From: Atriophallophorus winterbourni
Lineage: Eukaryota > Platyhelminthes > Trematoda > Plagiorchiida > Microphallidae
Direction: 5' to 3'
DNA length: 64,000 nucleotides
NCBI GenBank assembly: GCA_013407085.1
Contig: JACCGJ010018160.1
Coordinates: 42,553 to 106,552 of the forward strand
Shown here piece after piece: positions 22,241 to 33,547 of this stretch. Positions within the stretch are counted from its first letter, which is position 1; each line of letters starts with the position of its first letter. Made by a program: the position numbers and the translations under genes. The notes beneath the pieces are model-generated. The model did no database searches. It was not told the DNA's origin and worked only from the letters and a program-made list of their open reading frames with translations.

Positions 22241-22805
22241 ATCACTGAAAATCAGTAATCGAAGAGGACGGAGTACCGATCAGCTGGGGGTTCTCATGTT
22301 ATGAACATTATATCATCATCTCAAGGTTGTGCATCAATGAACCTGGATGCGTTAATCTGATAAACTTCACATTGTCGCTCGAAAATGGAGTTTGGTTACT
22401 GCAAGGCAGGCGACAGGCCATCATTGAAAATCAGGAATAGAAGAGGACGGACCCTTGCGGCACGCAGGTGATCACATCGGTTTAGCTAGATAACCTGGGT
22501 ACTACCGGAACTCTGCATGTCCGATGGAATGACTCATGTATGGAATGGTTTAACCAAGCAAGTAGATTACCCCTTTCGCGTTTTGCTGCATGCATGATGT
22601 CTTGAAAATGGAGACTCAGGGATTCATAAGCCTCGCTGAAATTTAGGTAGAAGGCCTCGACTGGTTTTCGTTTGTCCAAATTTTTAGTGGCAGTATTGAG
22701 AAAACTTAGAAGGTTTGTTAGGCAAGATCTAATCTTAAGAAATACACGTTGAGTTACAGTCAGCAGAGAATACCGATAAAGATGCTGAGAGAATTTGTCA
22801 CGCAT
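22240..22805 (-). pseudogene. CR1-like reverse transcriptase fragment
   Basis: Minus strand 22805-22482: RSCLTNLLSFLNTATKNLD, then PVEAFYLNFSEAYESL, the RT motif A region with the usual aspartate of YLDF replaced by Asn. Further down, PLLFLIFNDGLSPAL-like sequence appears with shifts. Two short words near 22240-22280 and 22415-22455 are repeated, suggesting an internal duplication. Confidence 0.75.
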
Positions 22806-23013
22806 TATTTCCCCATACTGTCGAGACGATGCTAGTTTGGAATTAATTAGAAATACGTGTCAAACAAAAGAGATGGTTATTAATAGGACGAAAACATGAT
22901 TGCAATTTTTGAAGGTAACCGAAAATTAAGTACAGATTAAAATACCATCATTAACCATACTCTCTATTGTCATCCAATACACCGGAATGTTTGATGATGA
23001 AAACGCTATCAAT

Positions 23014-23593
23014 TGTAAGATGATACTTTATGAATTTCTTCCTTTTTCCTTCATCTTTACCTTATATTTTGAAACAATTTCCAGAATCTAAATTTTGTTG
23101 ATTATCTTTTCCGGTATTTTTTATTTATGCTGTATTTGATGGAAAACATTTTTTTTGTTATTAAAAACTTGCTATTTGAAATCTTTTCTTTACACGCCTT
23201 TGGTCAATTATTTGTTTCAATTGTTCGTTTCGGCCATTGTCGGTCATTGTTGTTGAATTTGGTTGCCATTTTGGGCACTTGTAATTGGCTTGCATTTTGA
23301 CACCACTTTTGGGTGTCTTGTCTTTGATAGACATTTTAGACGGCAATTTTGGTAACCCCTTTCATTCTGTTTATATCTCGAGCCGTCATTGAACTTGTTT
23401 GCATTTGATATAATTGATTCTGGAGTATTTTGTCTCCTGTTTGCTGTAAGTTCCTTTACAGTTGAGGTTTGTATAATTATTGCTGTTGTAATTGTTGCTA
23501 ATTACAGTACCTTATAACATCCGAATTGTGGTTTTGAATTTGTCGAACTAAGAAACGGGTGGAATACGCGTTACTCACGTCACAGACGTTACA
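23014..23593 (+). repeat. BEL/Pao LTR, left
   Basis: 580 bp, begins TGTAAGATG and ends GACGTTACA. Confidence 0.88.
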
Positions 23594-23788
23594 GTACTCA
23601 ACATGGAATTCGATTTGTACCGTATTTGTCTCAATTGGAGAAAATACACTACTGAACTTGGAATTTGATTTTTCTCGAACTTGGCGAGAAGTGCAGTTGA
23701 AGATTCGCGAATCGATTCAGTTTACAATTTCGGTGACGTCCCTTTTTTCTTTTGTTTCCTTTTATCCCTTTGAATCCTTTTGTATAAA

Positions 23789-24766
23789 ATGCCTAAAGTT
23801 GCTTCCAAGGTAGCATTGACCGAGTGTGATAAGCCAGATGGTTTAGAGTTTAGCGATACACCTTCTCTATGCGCGTTGGATTTAGAGCGAGAATTATCCG
23901 TAGCTAGATCCACGATAGAGCGCTTGTAAAGGGAAAAGCGATAACCAGAGGGGAACAATTTGATAGCTTGCAAGAGCCGCAGGCCAGAACGGAGCGGGAC
24001 GACAACAACCGAATTGCAGCCCTCAATGAATATCAGCCTCGGACTACCCAAGGTTGAATTATCATACTTTGATGGTAATCCAATTGACTATTGGAAATTT
24101 ATGAGGCAATTTGAATGCTACATTGAATCGCGGCTTACGGACCCGGCACTAAGATGATTATATCTGATGTTTTATGGCCGTGATAAGGCTCGTAAAGCTA
24201 TTGATGCCTGCGTCATGCTGCAACCCACTGAGGGTTATATGAGAGCAAAAACCATAGTGCGAGATTTGTTCGGTTTACCGCATGTAATTGCTCGGTCTAC
24301 ACTGGATGAATTGTTCGGAGAAGCCAGAACGCTTTCACAAAAGGTAGATGGTTTATCTGAATTTGCAATAAAGATGGAAAATTGCCAAATTATGCTGACA
24401 CAAATGAAGTGCAAGGCCGACTTGAATTCGGTCAACACTTTGGAAGGTGTTGTAAGGTGCTTACCTGTAGCCTCACAGCAGCCGTGGGCCGATGCTACCG
24501 ACGCGATTACTGCCGATGGTTTGGATGTAAACTTTGAACGAATTTCCGAGTTTGTTTCTCGAAAGGCAAGAGTTGCTAGAAGTCGATTTGGTCAGCATTG
24601 TCGCTCTGACACGACGCAGAATTCAGCAGCAAATGCTTCAAATGTTTACGATCGAAGGAAATCTAATGCTACCCTTGTTGGCAGATCCATAAACAGCTTG
24701 GAATGCTGTAATTGCAAGGGACCGCACAAATTACATCAATGCATCGAATTTAAGAATCTCGACGTA
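23789..24766 (+). pseudogene. BEL/Pao gag, first internal copy
   Basis: Starts ATG at 23789 (MPKVASKVALTECDKPDG). It reads LPKVELSYFDGNPIDYW, the typical Pao gag core, then AKTIVRDLFG and a zinc knuckle with CCNCKGPHKLHQC. Stops break it (after IERL, before PEGNN, and TGA at 24155-24157), and the N-terminal part shifts frame near 23940. Confidence 0.85.
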
Positions 24767-24769
24767 TAG

Positions 24770-25867
24770 AGTCGTTGAGATCTGGCTAAACGGGTATCGG
24801 CTTGTTTTCTATGCCTTCGGAAGTTCCATAGGTCTGCCAATTGTATGAGTGGATCTCGATGCACTGCAGAAAATTGTGGCGGTCGGCACCACACGCTCCT
24901 GCATAACGATCAACTGGCAATAAATCCGCCGGCAAACATCAATTTCAGTCACGCAGCATTAAGTGCCAGGGTATGTTTAGGATCCGTGCCTGTCAAGATC
25001 GAGACGTCGTCCGGACTTATTGACGCAGTAGCCCTCCTGGATGGTGGTTCAGATACGACGTTAATTCTTAGTGAATTCGTTGAAAATTACAATATACTAA
25101 AGTGCCCTGCTCAAATGTCGCTTACAACTTTGGGCCATCAACGGGTAATGAACTGCTCTCGTCTGAACTCAAATATTCTTTCTGCAGATGGTGGAGAAGT
25201 CATTCAGGTTTCGAATGCTTACACCGTAGAAACCTTGCCGCATGTGTTACAATCGTCAACCGGTGCTCTGCGTGAACGTTATGATTATTTAAAGGGTGTT
25301 GAATTATTTGACGTTCATGATCAGCCGGTGACAGTGCTGATTGGTTGCGACTTTCCTGAAGCACACTAGGCGTTGGAACAGCGGCTCGGTGGAAGAAGCC
25401 GTCCGTTTGCAACGAAGACATTGCTGAGTTGGATATTGCAGGGGCCTGCGTGTGAAACGTCTGAGGATATTGACCTTTGTGTTGTCGGTTGTGATCAGGA
25501 AGCCGAGTTACCTGACACTGAATTAGCTCAGTCGGAATTTGTGATTGAATTTCCCGACACTAATTCGGATCAGATGGAGACCAAGCCTGGCTCACCTGAC
25601 ACCAAATCAGCCAAAATGAATAGTAGGCCTGGTTCACATGACAGTGAATCAGCCGAAGTAGGGACGACAGATGGTTGGCGTGACAATTCATATGATTGGC
25701 GCAAGACGTTCGGTTGTGTACCCGATGAGCCATTTGTGTTTCGGACACCGGATACACTTATTTTAATTTGCAGATTAGAGTTGTTTAGATGTCGCAAGAT
25801 GTCGCTATTTGAGGATGAAATACACAAAACTCGTTCGGCCGGGAATGCACGCATAAGTTTCTTGTAA
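24770..25867 (+). pseudogene. BEL/Pao second zinc-finger and protease region, first internal copy
   Basis: Reads ACFLCLRKFHRSANC, then CTAENCGGRHHTLLH (Cys/His fingers), and an aspartic-protease-like ALLDGGSDTTLI (DGG rather than the usual DTG/DSG) followed by LIGCDFPEAH. After a stop at 25367-25369 comes LLSWILQGPACE and an acidic SPDTK/SHDSE repeat stretch. Reverse transcriptase does not follow; the region ends near 25867 and the LTR begins at 26041. Confidence 0.82.
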
Positions 25868-26040
25868 GGAACGGTGGCAGAACCGGAGGACGTGGTGGGT
25901 CTGAGTCTAGCAAACTATTTCCCTAGCCACATGTGTCTAATGATGGCAATGCGACGTGGCGTGTTTGACTCGCCACTAAATAAAGTCATTTGATATTCTG
26001 GGTTTATACGTTGAGGTCCTAGGAAGAATTTGGCCGGAGG

Positions 26041-26620
26041 TGTGAGATGCAACTTTATGAAATTCTTCCTTTTTCCTTCATCTTTACCTTATATTTTGAA
26101 ACAATTTCCAGAATCTAAATTTTGTTGATTATCTTTTCCGGTATTTTATATTTATGCTGTATTTGATGGAAAACATTTTTTTTGTTATTAAAAACTTGCT
26201 ATTTGAAATCTTTTCTTTACACGCCTTTGGTCAATTATTTGTTTCAATTGTTCGTTTCGGCCATTGTCGGTCATTGTTGTTGAATTTGGTTGCCATTTTG
26301 GGCACTTGTAATTGGCTTGCATTTTGACACCACTTTTGGGTGTCTTGTCTTTGATAGACATTTTAGACGGCAATTTTGGTAACCCATTTCATTCTGTTTA
26401 TATCTCGAGTCGTCATTGAAATTGTTTGCATTTGATATAATTGATTCTGGAGTATTTTGTCTCCTGTTTGCTGTAAGTTCCTTTAGAGTTGAGGTTTGTA
26501 TAATTATTGCTGTTGTAATTGTTGCTAATTACAGTACCGTATAACATCCGAATTGTGGTTTTGAATTTGTCGAACTAAGAAACGGGTGGAATACGCGTTA
26601 CTCACGTCACAGACGTTACA
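26041..26620 (+). repeat. BEL/Pao LTR, middle
   Basis: 580 bp, begins TGTGAGATG and ends GACGTTACA. It follows a purine-rich stretch (ggaagaatttggccggagg) that can serve as the polypurine tract. Confidence 0.88.
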
Positions 26621-26815
26621 GTACTCAACATGGAATTCGATTTGTACCGTATTTGTCTTAATTGGAGAAAATACACTACTGAACTTGGAATTTGATTTTT
26701 CTCGAACTTGGCGAGAAGTGCAGTTGAAGATTCGCGAATCGATTCAGTTTACAATTTCGGTGACGTCCCTTTTTTCTTTTGTTTCCTTTTATCCCTTTGA
26801 ATCCTTTTGTATAAA

Positions 26816-27793
26816 ATGCCTAAAGTTGCTTCCAAGGTAGCATTGACCGAGTGTGATAAGCCAGATGGTTTAGAGTTTAGCAATACACCTTTTCTATGCG
26901 CGTTGGATTTAGAGCGAGAATTATCTGTAGCTAGATCCACGATAGAGCGCTTGGAAAGGGAAAAGAGATAACCAGAGGGGAACAATTTGATAGCTTGCAA
27001 GAGCCGCAGGCCAGAACGGAGCGGGACGACAACAACCGAATTGCAGCCCTCAATGAATATCAGCCTCGGACTACCCAAGGTTGAATTATCATACTTTGAT
27101 GGTAATCCAATTGACTATTGGAAATTTATGAGGCAATTTGAATGCTACATTGAATCGCGGCTTACGGACCCGGCACTAAGATGATTATATCTGATGTTTT
27201 ATGGCCGTGATAAGGCTCGTAAAGCTATTGATGCCTGCGTCATGCTGCAACCCACTGAGGGTTATATGAGAGCAAAAACCATAGTGCGAGATTTGTTCGG
27301 TTTACCGCATGTAATTGCTCGGTCTACACTGGATGAAATGTTCGGAGAAGCCAGAACGCTTTCACAAAAGGTAGATGGTTTATCTGAATTTGCAATAAAG
27401 ATGGAAAATTGCCAAATTATGCTGACACAAATGAAGTGCAAGGCCGACTTGAATTCGGTCAACACTTTGGAAGGTGTTGTAAGGTGCTTACCTGTAGCCT
27501 CACAGCAGCCGTGGGCCGATGCTTCCGACGCGATTACTGCCGATGGTTTGGATGTAAACTTTGAACGAATTTCCGAGTTTGTTTCTCGAAAGGCAAGAGT
27601 TGCTAGAAGTCGATTTGGTCAGCATTGTCGCTCTGACACGACGCAGAATTCAGCAGCATGCTTCAAATGTTTGCGATCGAAGGAAATCAATGCTTCCCTT
27701 GTTGGCAGATCCATAAACAGCTTGGAATGCTGTAATTGCAAGGGACCGCACAAATTACATCAATGCATCGAATTTAAGAATCTCGACGTATAG
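26816..27793 (+). pseudogene. BEL/Pao gag, second internal copy
   Basis: Same as the first copy, including the shared TGA at 27182-27184. The first stop of copy one (after IERL) is a sense codon here (ERLEREKR). The knuckle region carries ACFKCLRSKEI instead of the three-base-longer version. Confidence 0.85.
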
Positions 27794-27796
27794 AGT

Positions 27797-28890
27797 CGTT
27801 GGGATCTGGCTAAACGGGTATCGGCTTGTTTTCTATGCCTTCGGAAGTTCCATAGGTCTGCCAATTGTATGAGTGGATCTCGATGCACTGCAGAAAATTG
27901 TGGCGGTCGGCACCACACGCTCCTGCATAACGATCAACTGGCAATAAATCCGCCGGCAAACATCAATTTCAGTCACGCAGCATTAAGTGCCAGGGTATGT
28001 TTAGGATCCGTGCCTGTCAAGATCGAGACGTCGTCCGGACTTATTGACGCAGTAGCCCTCCTGGATGGTGGTTCAGATACGACGTTAATTCTTAGTGAAT
28101 TCGTTGAAAATTACAATATACTAAAGTGCCCTGCTCAAATGTCGCTTACAACTTTGGGCCATCAACGGGTAATGAACTGCTCTCGTCTGAACTCAAATAT
28201 TCTTTCTGCAGATGGTGGAGAAGTCATTCAGGTTTCAAATGCTTACACCGTAGAAACCTTGCCGCATGTGTTACAATCGTCAACCGGTGCTCTGCGTGAA
28301 CGTTATGATTATTTAAAGGGTGTTGAATTATTTGACGTTCATGATCAGCCGGTGACAGTGCTGATTGGTTGCGACTTTCCTGAAGCACACTAGGCGTTGG
28401 AACAGCGGCTCGGTGGAAGAAGCCGTCCGTTTGCAACGAAGACATTGCTGAGTTGGATATTGCAGGGGCCTGCGTGTGAAACGTCTGAGGATATTGACCT
28501 TTGTGTTGTCGGTTGTGATCAGGAAGCCGAGTTACCTGACACTGAATTAGCTCAGTCGGAATTTGTGATTGAATTTCCCGACACTAATTCGGATCAGATG
28601 GAGACCAAGCCTGGCTCACCTGACACCAAATCAGCCAAAATGAATAGTAGGCCTGGTTCACATGACAGTGAATCAGACGAAGTAGGGACGACAGATGGTT
28701 GGCGTGACAATTCATATGATTGGCGCAAGACGTTCGGTTGTGTACCCGATGAGCCATTTGTGTTTCGGACACCGGATACACTTATTTCAATTTGAAGATT
28801 AGAGTTGTTTAGATGTCGCAAGATGTCGCTATTTGAGGATGAATTACACAAAACTCGTTCGGCCGGGAATGCACGCATAAGTTTCTTGTA
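27797..28890 (+). pseudogene. BEL/Pao zinc-finger and protease region, second internal copy
   Basis: 27869-28393 is identical in protein sequence to 24845-25369 as far as I can read. The acidic tail frame stops earlier (28795) because of a TGA. The same pol deletion is present. Confidence 0.82.
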
Positions 28891-29064
28891 AGGAACGGTG
28901 GCAGAACCGGAGGACGTGGTGGGTCTGAGTCTAGCAAACTATTTCCCTAGCCACATGTGTCTAATGATGGCAATGCGACGTGGCGTGTTTGACTCGCCAC
29001 TAAATAAAGTCATTTGATATTCTGGGTTTATACGTTGAGGTCCTAGGAAGAATTTGGCCGGAGG

Positions 29065-29642
29065 TGTGAGATGCAACTTTATGAAATTCTTCCTTTTTCC
29101 TTCATCTTTACCTTATATTTTGAAACAATTTCCAGAATCTAAATTTTGTTGATTATCTTTTCCGGTATTTTATATTTTTTTGTATTTGATGGAAAACATT
29201 TTTTTGTTATTAAAAACTTGCTACTGCAAATCTTTTCTTTGCACGCCTTTGGTCAATTATTTGTTTCAGTTGTTCATTTCGGCCATTGTCGGTCATTGTT
29301 GTTGAATTTGGTTGCCATTTTGGGCACTTGTAATTGGCTTGCATTTTGACACCACTTTTGGGTGTCTTGTCTTTGATAGACATTTTAGACGGCAATTTTG
29401 GTAACCCCTTTCATTCTATTTATATCTCAGGTCGTCATTGAACTTGTTTGCATTTGATATAATTGATTCTGGAGTATTTGGTCTCCTGTTTGCTGTAAGT
29501 TCCTTTACAGTTGAGGTTTGTATAATTATTGCTGTTGTAATTGTTGCTAATTACAGTACCGTATAACATCCGAATTGTGGTTTTGAATTTGTCGAACTAA
29601 AAAACGGGTGGTAAACTCGCTACTCACGTCACAGACGTTACA
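29065..29642 (+). repeat. BEL/Pao LTR, right
   Basis: 578 bp with the same ends. It shows more differences than the left and middle LTRs show from each other, for example around 29170-29280. Confidence 0.88.
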
Positions 29643-29854
29643 TCAATCGAGTAGATTATTTCTTATAATGTCCATGTATTTCTGTTGAAAAGATGTATGG
29701 AACCACTGCTCTACTATCGTAATTACAGAAAATTTCATTTAGATGTGAAAGGAAAGTAAAACTTCATATTTAAATCGTCTCAGGTAACACATTTTTTCAA
29801 TCTCTCATTATTTGAGTTTTATTTGTGATTGTTATGCCTGTCTTTTACTAATAC

Positions 29855-30050
29855 TGGCCCAGCCGTCGGTTTGACAGAACACAACCGTTGCGGAACTCGT
29901 CTGTTCACCGAATGCAAAGAATATCACAAGTGAGCGACTGCGGGAATATCACAGTGAGTGAAAATCATAATTTGAACTCATATCGATATTGATCGGTGAA
30001 TAATCGATTGTTCGTTCGCTGTCTATACAACAGAGGGTGTCCTCCTAACA
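29855..30050 (-). repeat. LTR of the gag-only Gypsy element (3' LTR)
   Basis: 196 bp, about 20 bp longer than its partner because of inserted bases around the ATCGAT word. Confidence 0.78.
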
Positions 30051-30059
30051 CCGCGTTTA

Positions 30060-31137
30060 AGCTTAGTTGTGGTGTGGTTAATGGAACACGTCTGCGATCG
30101 GCCTTCTTGGTTTGCATTCCGCGGAATTAAATTGAGGCGGCTCTTCTTCAGCTGAATTTCCATCTTCTGGGGTCTCAAAAGAGGCGAAGACAGGATAAGG
30201 ATCATTGAACACTGATTTCTTAAAATAGTTTGGGCGGCAGTAGTTTTTGTCATGCCAGTTTTCTGTTGCACATCTGGCATCGGTGCTTCTTGAATGGGCA
30301 ATAACCTGCAAAGTGCCATTCGTCACATTGGCAACACTGGGATGGTGGCTTGGTTTCTTCATCGACACAATGACCATTCTGCCGGCTAGTTTGGTGCTTG
30401 ACGGCTAACACCACCGGCTTATTCTGGCAGAGGGTTTGCTCGACCAGCGCAGTGTCACGCTTCAAATTTAGCAGTCTCTGGCATTCGGTTCTGACTGACA
30501 TCATGTTGATGTTTGGATCTTGATCGAGTCATTACAGTGCGAATCTCTTGATCCTTCTCTGACTGGAAACCACATAAAATATCAGCGATTGAAATTGGTT
30601 TTCAGTCATGTTTTTGAATTTGAACTGTTCACACGCTCTATTAACTTTTCCTGCATTAGTCACAAAATCACCGCAATACTCATTGACCAATTTCATGCAG
30701 TTATATCGTCTGTAAAATAAAGAAGACTATTGACAAACGATTCCTTCTAGCAGTTGTACAATCTGGTCACAAGTAAATGCACTTGGAGATTTTGGCAAAA
30801 TGAAGTTGGTAAACTTCTCATGTTCCAACGGGCCCAGTTTTCTCAGCAGCAGTCTCGTTATTTGACCATCATCTGCGTTGTTGAGGTCGGATTGAAAAAT
30901 ATATTTGAATCTCTTGAACCAAGATTCGAAGGTGAGACCGCTTTCTGGGTCGTAATTGAATTCGGGGATGCTGTTGATGATTGCATTCACCGCTGGGTTT
31001 TGTACGTCAGTCTTCTTGTCTTCAGAAATGACACTCAGATTTTTTAAAAGTGTCTGTATCAACCTGGTCTGAGTTTCTTCGAATAGGCGTTGCTGTTGCT
31101 GAAGTATTGATTTCAATTCTACTGCTGTGTTTTCCAT
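30060..31137 (-). pseudogene. Ty3/Gypsy gag with CCHC knuckle
   Basis: ATG at 31137. The first 136 residues hold a Gln-rich helix, then LTFESWFKRFKYIFQSDL and LLLRKLGPLEHEKFTNFILP, a capsid form common in flatworm Gypsy elements. After stops near 30727, the frame 30504-30250 gives ECQRLLNLKRDT and a knuckle CCQCDEWHFAGYC followed by CQMC; another frame ends near 30078. It is broken by at least two stops or shifts. Confidence 0.85.
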
Positions 31138-31199
31138 TTCAAATTGCTGGGTTCTTTTCTTCCCGTCGCCAAGTCTTTATATCTGTGGTTTGCTACTAC

Positions 31200-31375
31200 T
31201 GGCCCAGCCGTGGGTTTGGCAGAACACAACCGTTGCGGAACTCGTCTGTTCACCGAATGCAAAGAATATCACAAGTAAGCGACTGCGTGAATATCACAGT
31301 GAGTGAAAATCATAATTTGAACTCACCATCGATAGTTCGTTCGCTGTCTATACAGTTGAGGTTGCCCTCTCAACA
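31200..31375 (-). repeat. LTR of the gag-only Gypsy element (5' LTR)
   Basis: 176 bp; shares the words GAACACAACCGTTGCGG and CGTTCGCTGTCTATACA with the other LTR. Confidence 0.78.
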
Positions 31376-33373
31376 TTGATAAGCATATCAGTGTATTTTA
31401 TGATGCACATTCGATACTCGGATAGCTTAATGCCAGATTTACTAATTTCCGTTTTGTGAATTTTTTTTAAAATTTGCCGGTGAATTTTTATTATGAAGAT
31501 ATCGCAACAGGGTTACTTTTTTCTGCTCTTTCGCTTTGAATTTAGAAAATATTTCAAGTCCACCATATAAAAACAAATAGGGGAATGTCGTTTCATGATT
31601 CAAGTATATTTGCCATTACAGCTAAAAACCAGTTGATCGCTCGTAATCGATGAGTGATTTAAAAGAGTTACTAAAATCCAAATTACAATGATCGAGATTT
31701 CGGAAGTAAATGACCACCAGAGAAAAAAATGTATAACGCATTGTTTTCAAAATTTTGTAAAAAATGTAAAGTTATGCACATTTTGCTCGAGTTCAAATAT
31801 TAAACCTTTGATTATTTAATAAAAACACTGGTTAGTATATACTTTAATATTAAATAAAAATTATTTGTGCACGCGAGTAATAAATTGATAAGAAATTTCC
31901 ACTGAAATAGTATGAAAAATCTTATTGAGTGACTTCATTTATTTCAAAAATAGGCATGGTGGGAAAATCAGGATTAGGCTTTGATGCACAATTCACGATC
32001 ATTTTCAAATCAAGCATATTGTATTTCACTTTAAAATGTACCCTTTTGTAGTAAAGTGTAAAACACATGCGCCCGCGATGATTATGATTTTCAGGTTATC
32101 TATTATCAACCCGTTTGTGATTAAATGGAGATGCTTGCATCACCAAACAGTGAATTATTTTAAACTTAATAATTTTATCTTACCCGATAGCAACGAAAAA
32201 TGCAGTATCAGATTTTATAACAAAAATAATTTATCCACCTATGTATTTGATCTTGAGGTGCTTAAGTGTGAACGGATGTGCGTTTGTGCACTAGTTTTGT
32301 ACCTAGCGGGTACCACTGTGTTATATAAACTGCTAGCGGTATTCAGCTACATATATATGTCATTTTCCCAAAGTCTGGGAAACCCGGAATTAACTTAGCC
32401 ATGTGTAACTTATAGCACTTTACCTGGACCAAGGCTGGTGGCGATCTAATACCATCCACTAAGTTCCAAGTCTCAAAAATTTATCGAATCGCATCTGCAT
32501 CTAGAACAACATGAAATGTAGGTCCGCTGATACTAAGCTTACTCTCTCCACCTGATGACGGCAAACAGTCCGAAACCGGTTGTAAAGTGTAAGTGCTGGT
32601 AACCAAAAATTAATTTTCTATAGAATATAATAAACCGTGCATAAGCACACAAGACAACACAAGAAAAGTTTGAGAATAACAGTTTGAGATATTGAAATCT
32701 AAATTGCGCTACTATTTCTGTGGCCGTAAACGCATTAAGCTCGAACCGATTGCTTCCAAAGTGATTTCCATGGGTATGACTCCTCGATTAGTCCCAAACC
32801 TATCCCAATTAAAAAGATTTTACGGGTCGTCAGAAGGCGAGGGTAGCAAGCAACAGTATTGCCAATCCAATATGGATAAAAGTGGCAAAGTAGCTACCGT
32901 AACTGAAACCTCACGCGAGAAACCCTAAAAAATTCAGACATAAATTCCTTCAAACCCAAGTCAATTGACGTAAAAGGAAAACTATCGATTGTGAAAATAT
33001 ACGTGACAGATCAATAACCCCACGGAGATCCAAATAAAATAAAGTCGGAAATAGATCGATAACCATTCTTATCAAACTACAAAAAAGGTAACGGATAATT
33101 TGAAAATACAAAAACATTTCTCCAGATGAAGATTGTGAAAATAATTGTTTGTTTGAAATTGAAAGTAACACAAGGGCATGATCAATGCCAGAGCAACAAG
33201 TAATCTCGCAGCAAAGTATCACAGCTGTATATTTAAGTGAAATCTACAAAAATATACAAAGACCTGAGTAGTTTCAATCATGAATAAGATTCATCGATTG
33301 ACAGAGTTTAAGATATGGGGTGTAAAGTGTAGACTGATTGTTTTGGGTGTATCTGATAATCAATGGCCGAGAA
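31376..33373. other. Region downstream of gene copy 2, no gene recognised
   Basis: AT-rich. ORFs at 32036-32398 and 32692-32928 have no recognisable domain. A hammerhead remnant lies at 32544-32590. A new gene copy 1 exon could lie here but none was identified. Confidence 0.45.
32544..32592 (+). ncRNA. Hammerhead ribozyme, partly degenerate
   Basis: CTCCAC, CTGATGA (32552-32558), CGGC AAACA GTCC, GAAA (32572-32575), ACCGGT palindrome, cleavage triplet GTT. The core is intact, stem II keeps three pairs, but stem I (CTCCAC/GTAAAG) no longer pairs well. A single isolated unit with no tandem partner seen. Confidence 0.65.
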
Positions 33374-33547
33374 CTAGTAAATCGCCGTGGTGGTTGTGAC
33401 ATTGTTGTTTTCAGCCACATTGGTCGACGGACAACCGTGTGAAATCCCGTACGGCCGTAGGTGATAGACAAAATAGTAGAAAGCGTACATATCTTCGTGA
33501 TTCAAGTAATGAAAGGAAACCGCATAATCGCTGCAGCAATTCAAACC
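33374..33547 (-). CDS. C1GALT1: C1GALT1 copy 2, terminal exon
   Basis: 174 bp including a TAG stop at 33374-33376; the acceptor follows cccactcccacag. It encodes [14 protein letters not shown], then [15 protein letters not shown], the diagnostic C-terminal part of T-synthase with the vicinal cysteines and the HLRPYG block. A short non-conserved tail rich in Asn and Thr follows. Confidence 0.95.
   Translation of the reverse strand, partial: GLNCCSDYAVSFHYLNHEDMYAFYYFVYHLRPYGISHGCPSTNVAENNNVTTTTAIY

Larger units (their letters stand above)
23014..29642 (+). mobile_element. BEL/Pao LTR retrotransposon, tandem double element with three LTRs
   Basis: LTR 23014-23593, internal 23594-26040, LTR 26041-26620, internal 26621-29064, LTR 29065-29642. 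A single pair of TCAAT target duplications (23009-23013 and 29643-29647) flanks the whole, so this is one insertion locus. The internal parts are almost identical (2447 and 2444 bp) and both carry gag and protease-like sequence but no reverse transcriptase, RNase H or integrase. LTR-LTR recombination between sister copies would give this structure. The gag type and protease fold family (DUF1759/DUF1758-like) point to BEL/Pao. Confidence 0.9.
29855..31375 (-). mobile_element. Gag-only Ty3/Gypsy element
   Basis: LTR-like repeats 29855-30050 and 31200-31375 (TGGCCCAGCC to AACA on the plus strand) flank 1.15 kb. On the minus strand gag starts 63 bp after the 5' LTR. Protease, RT and integrase are absent. 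The flanks aatac and ttgat do not match, so no target duplication is seen. It could be an internally deleted provirus or a recombined remnant. Confidence 0.78.

Noticed and set aside
31160..31175. TGGCGACGGG as a primer-binding site of the gag-only Gypsy element
   Set aside because: It lies about 30 bases from the LTR edge instead of immediately next to it, and the match to a tRNA end cannot be checked here.
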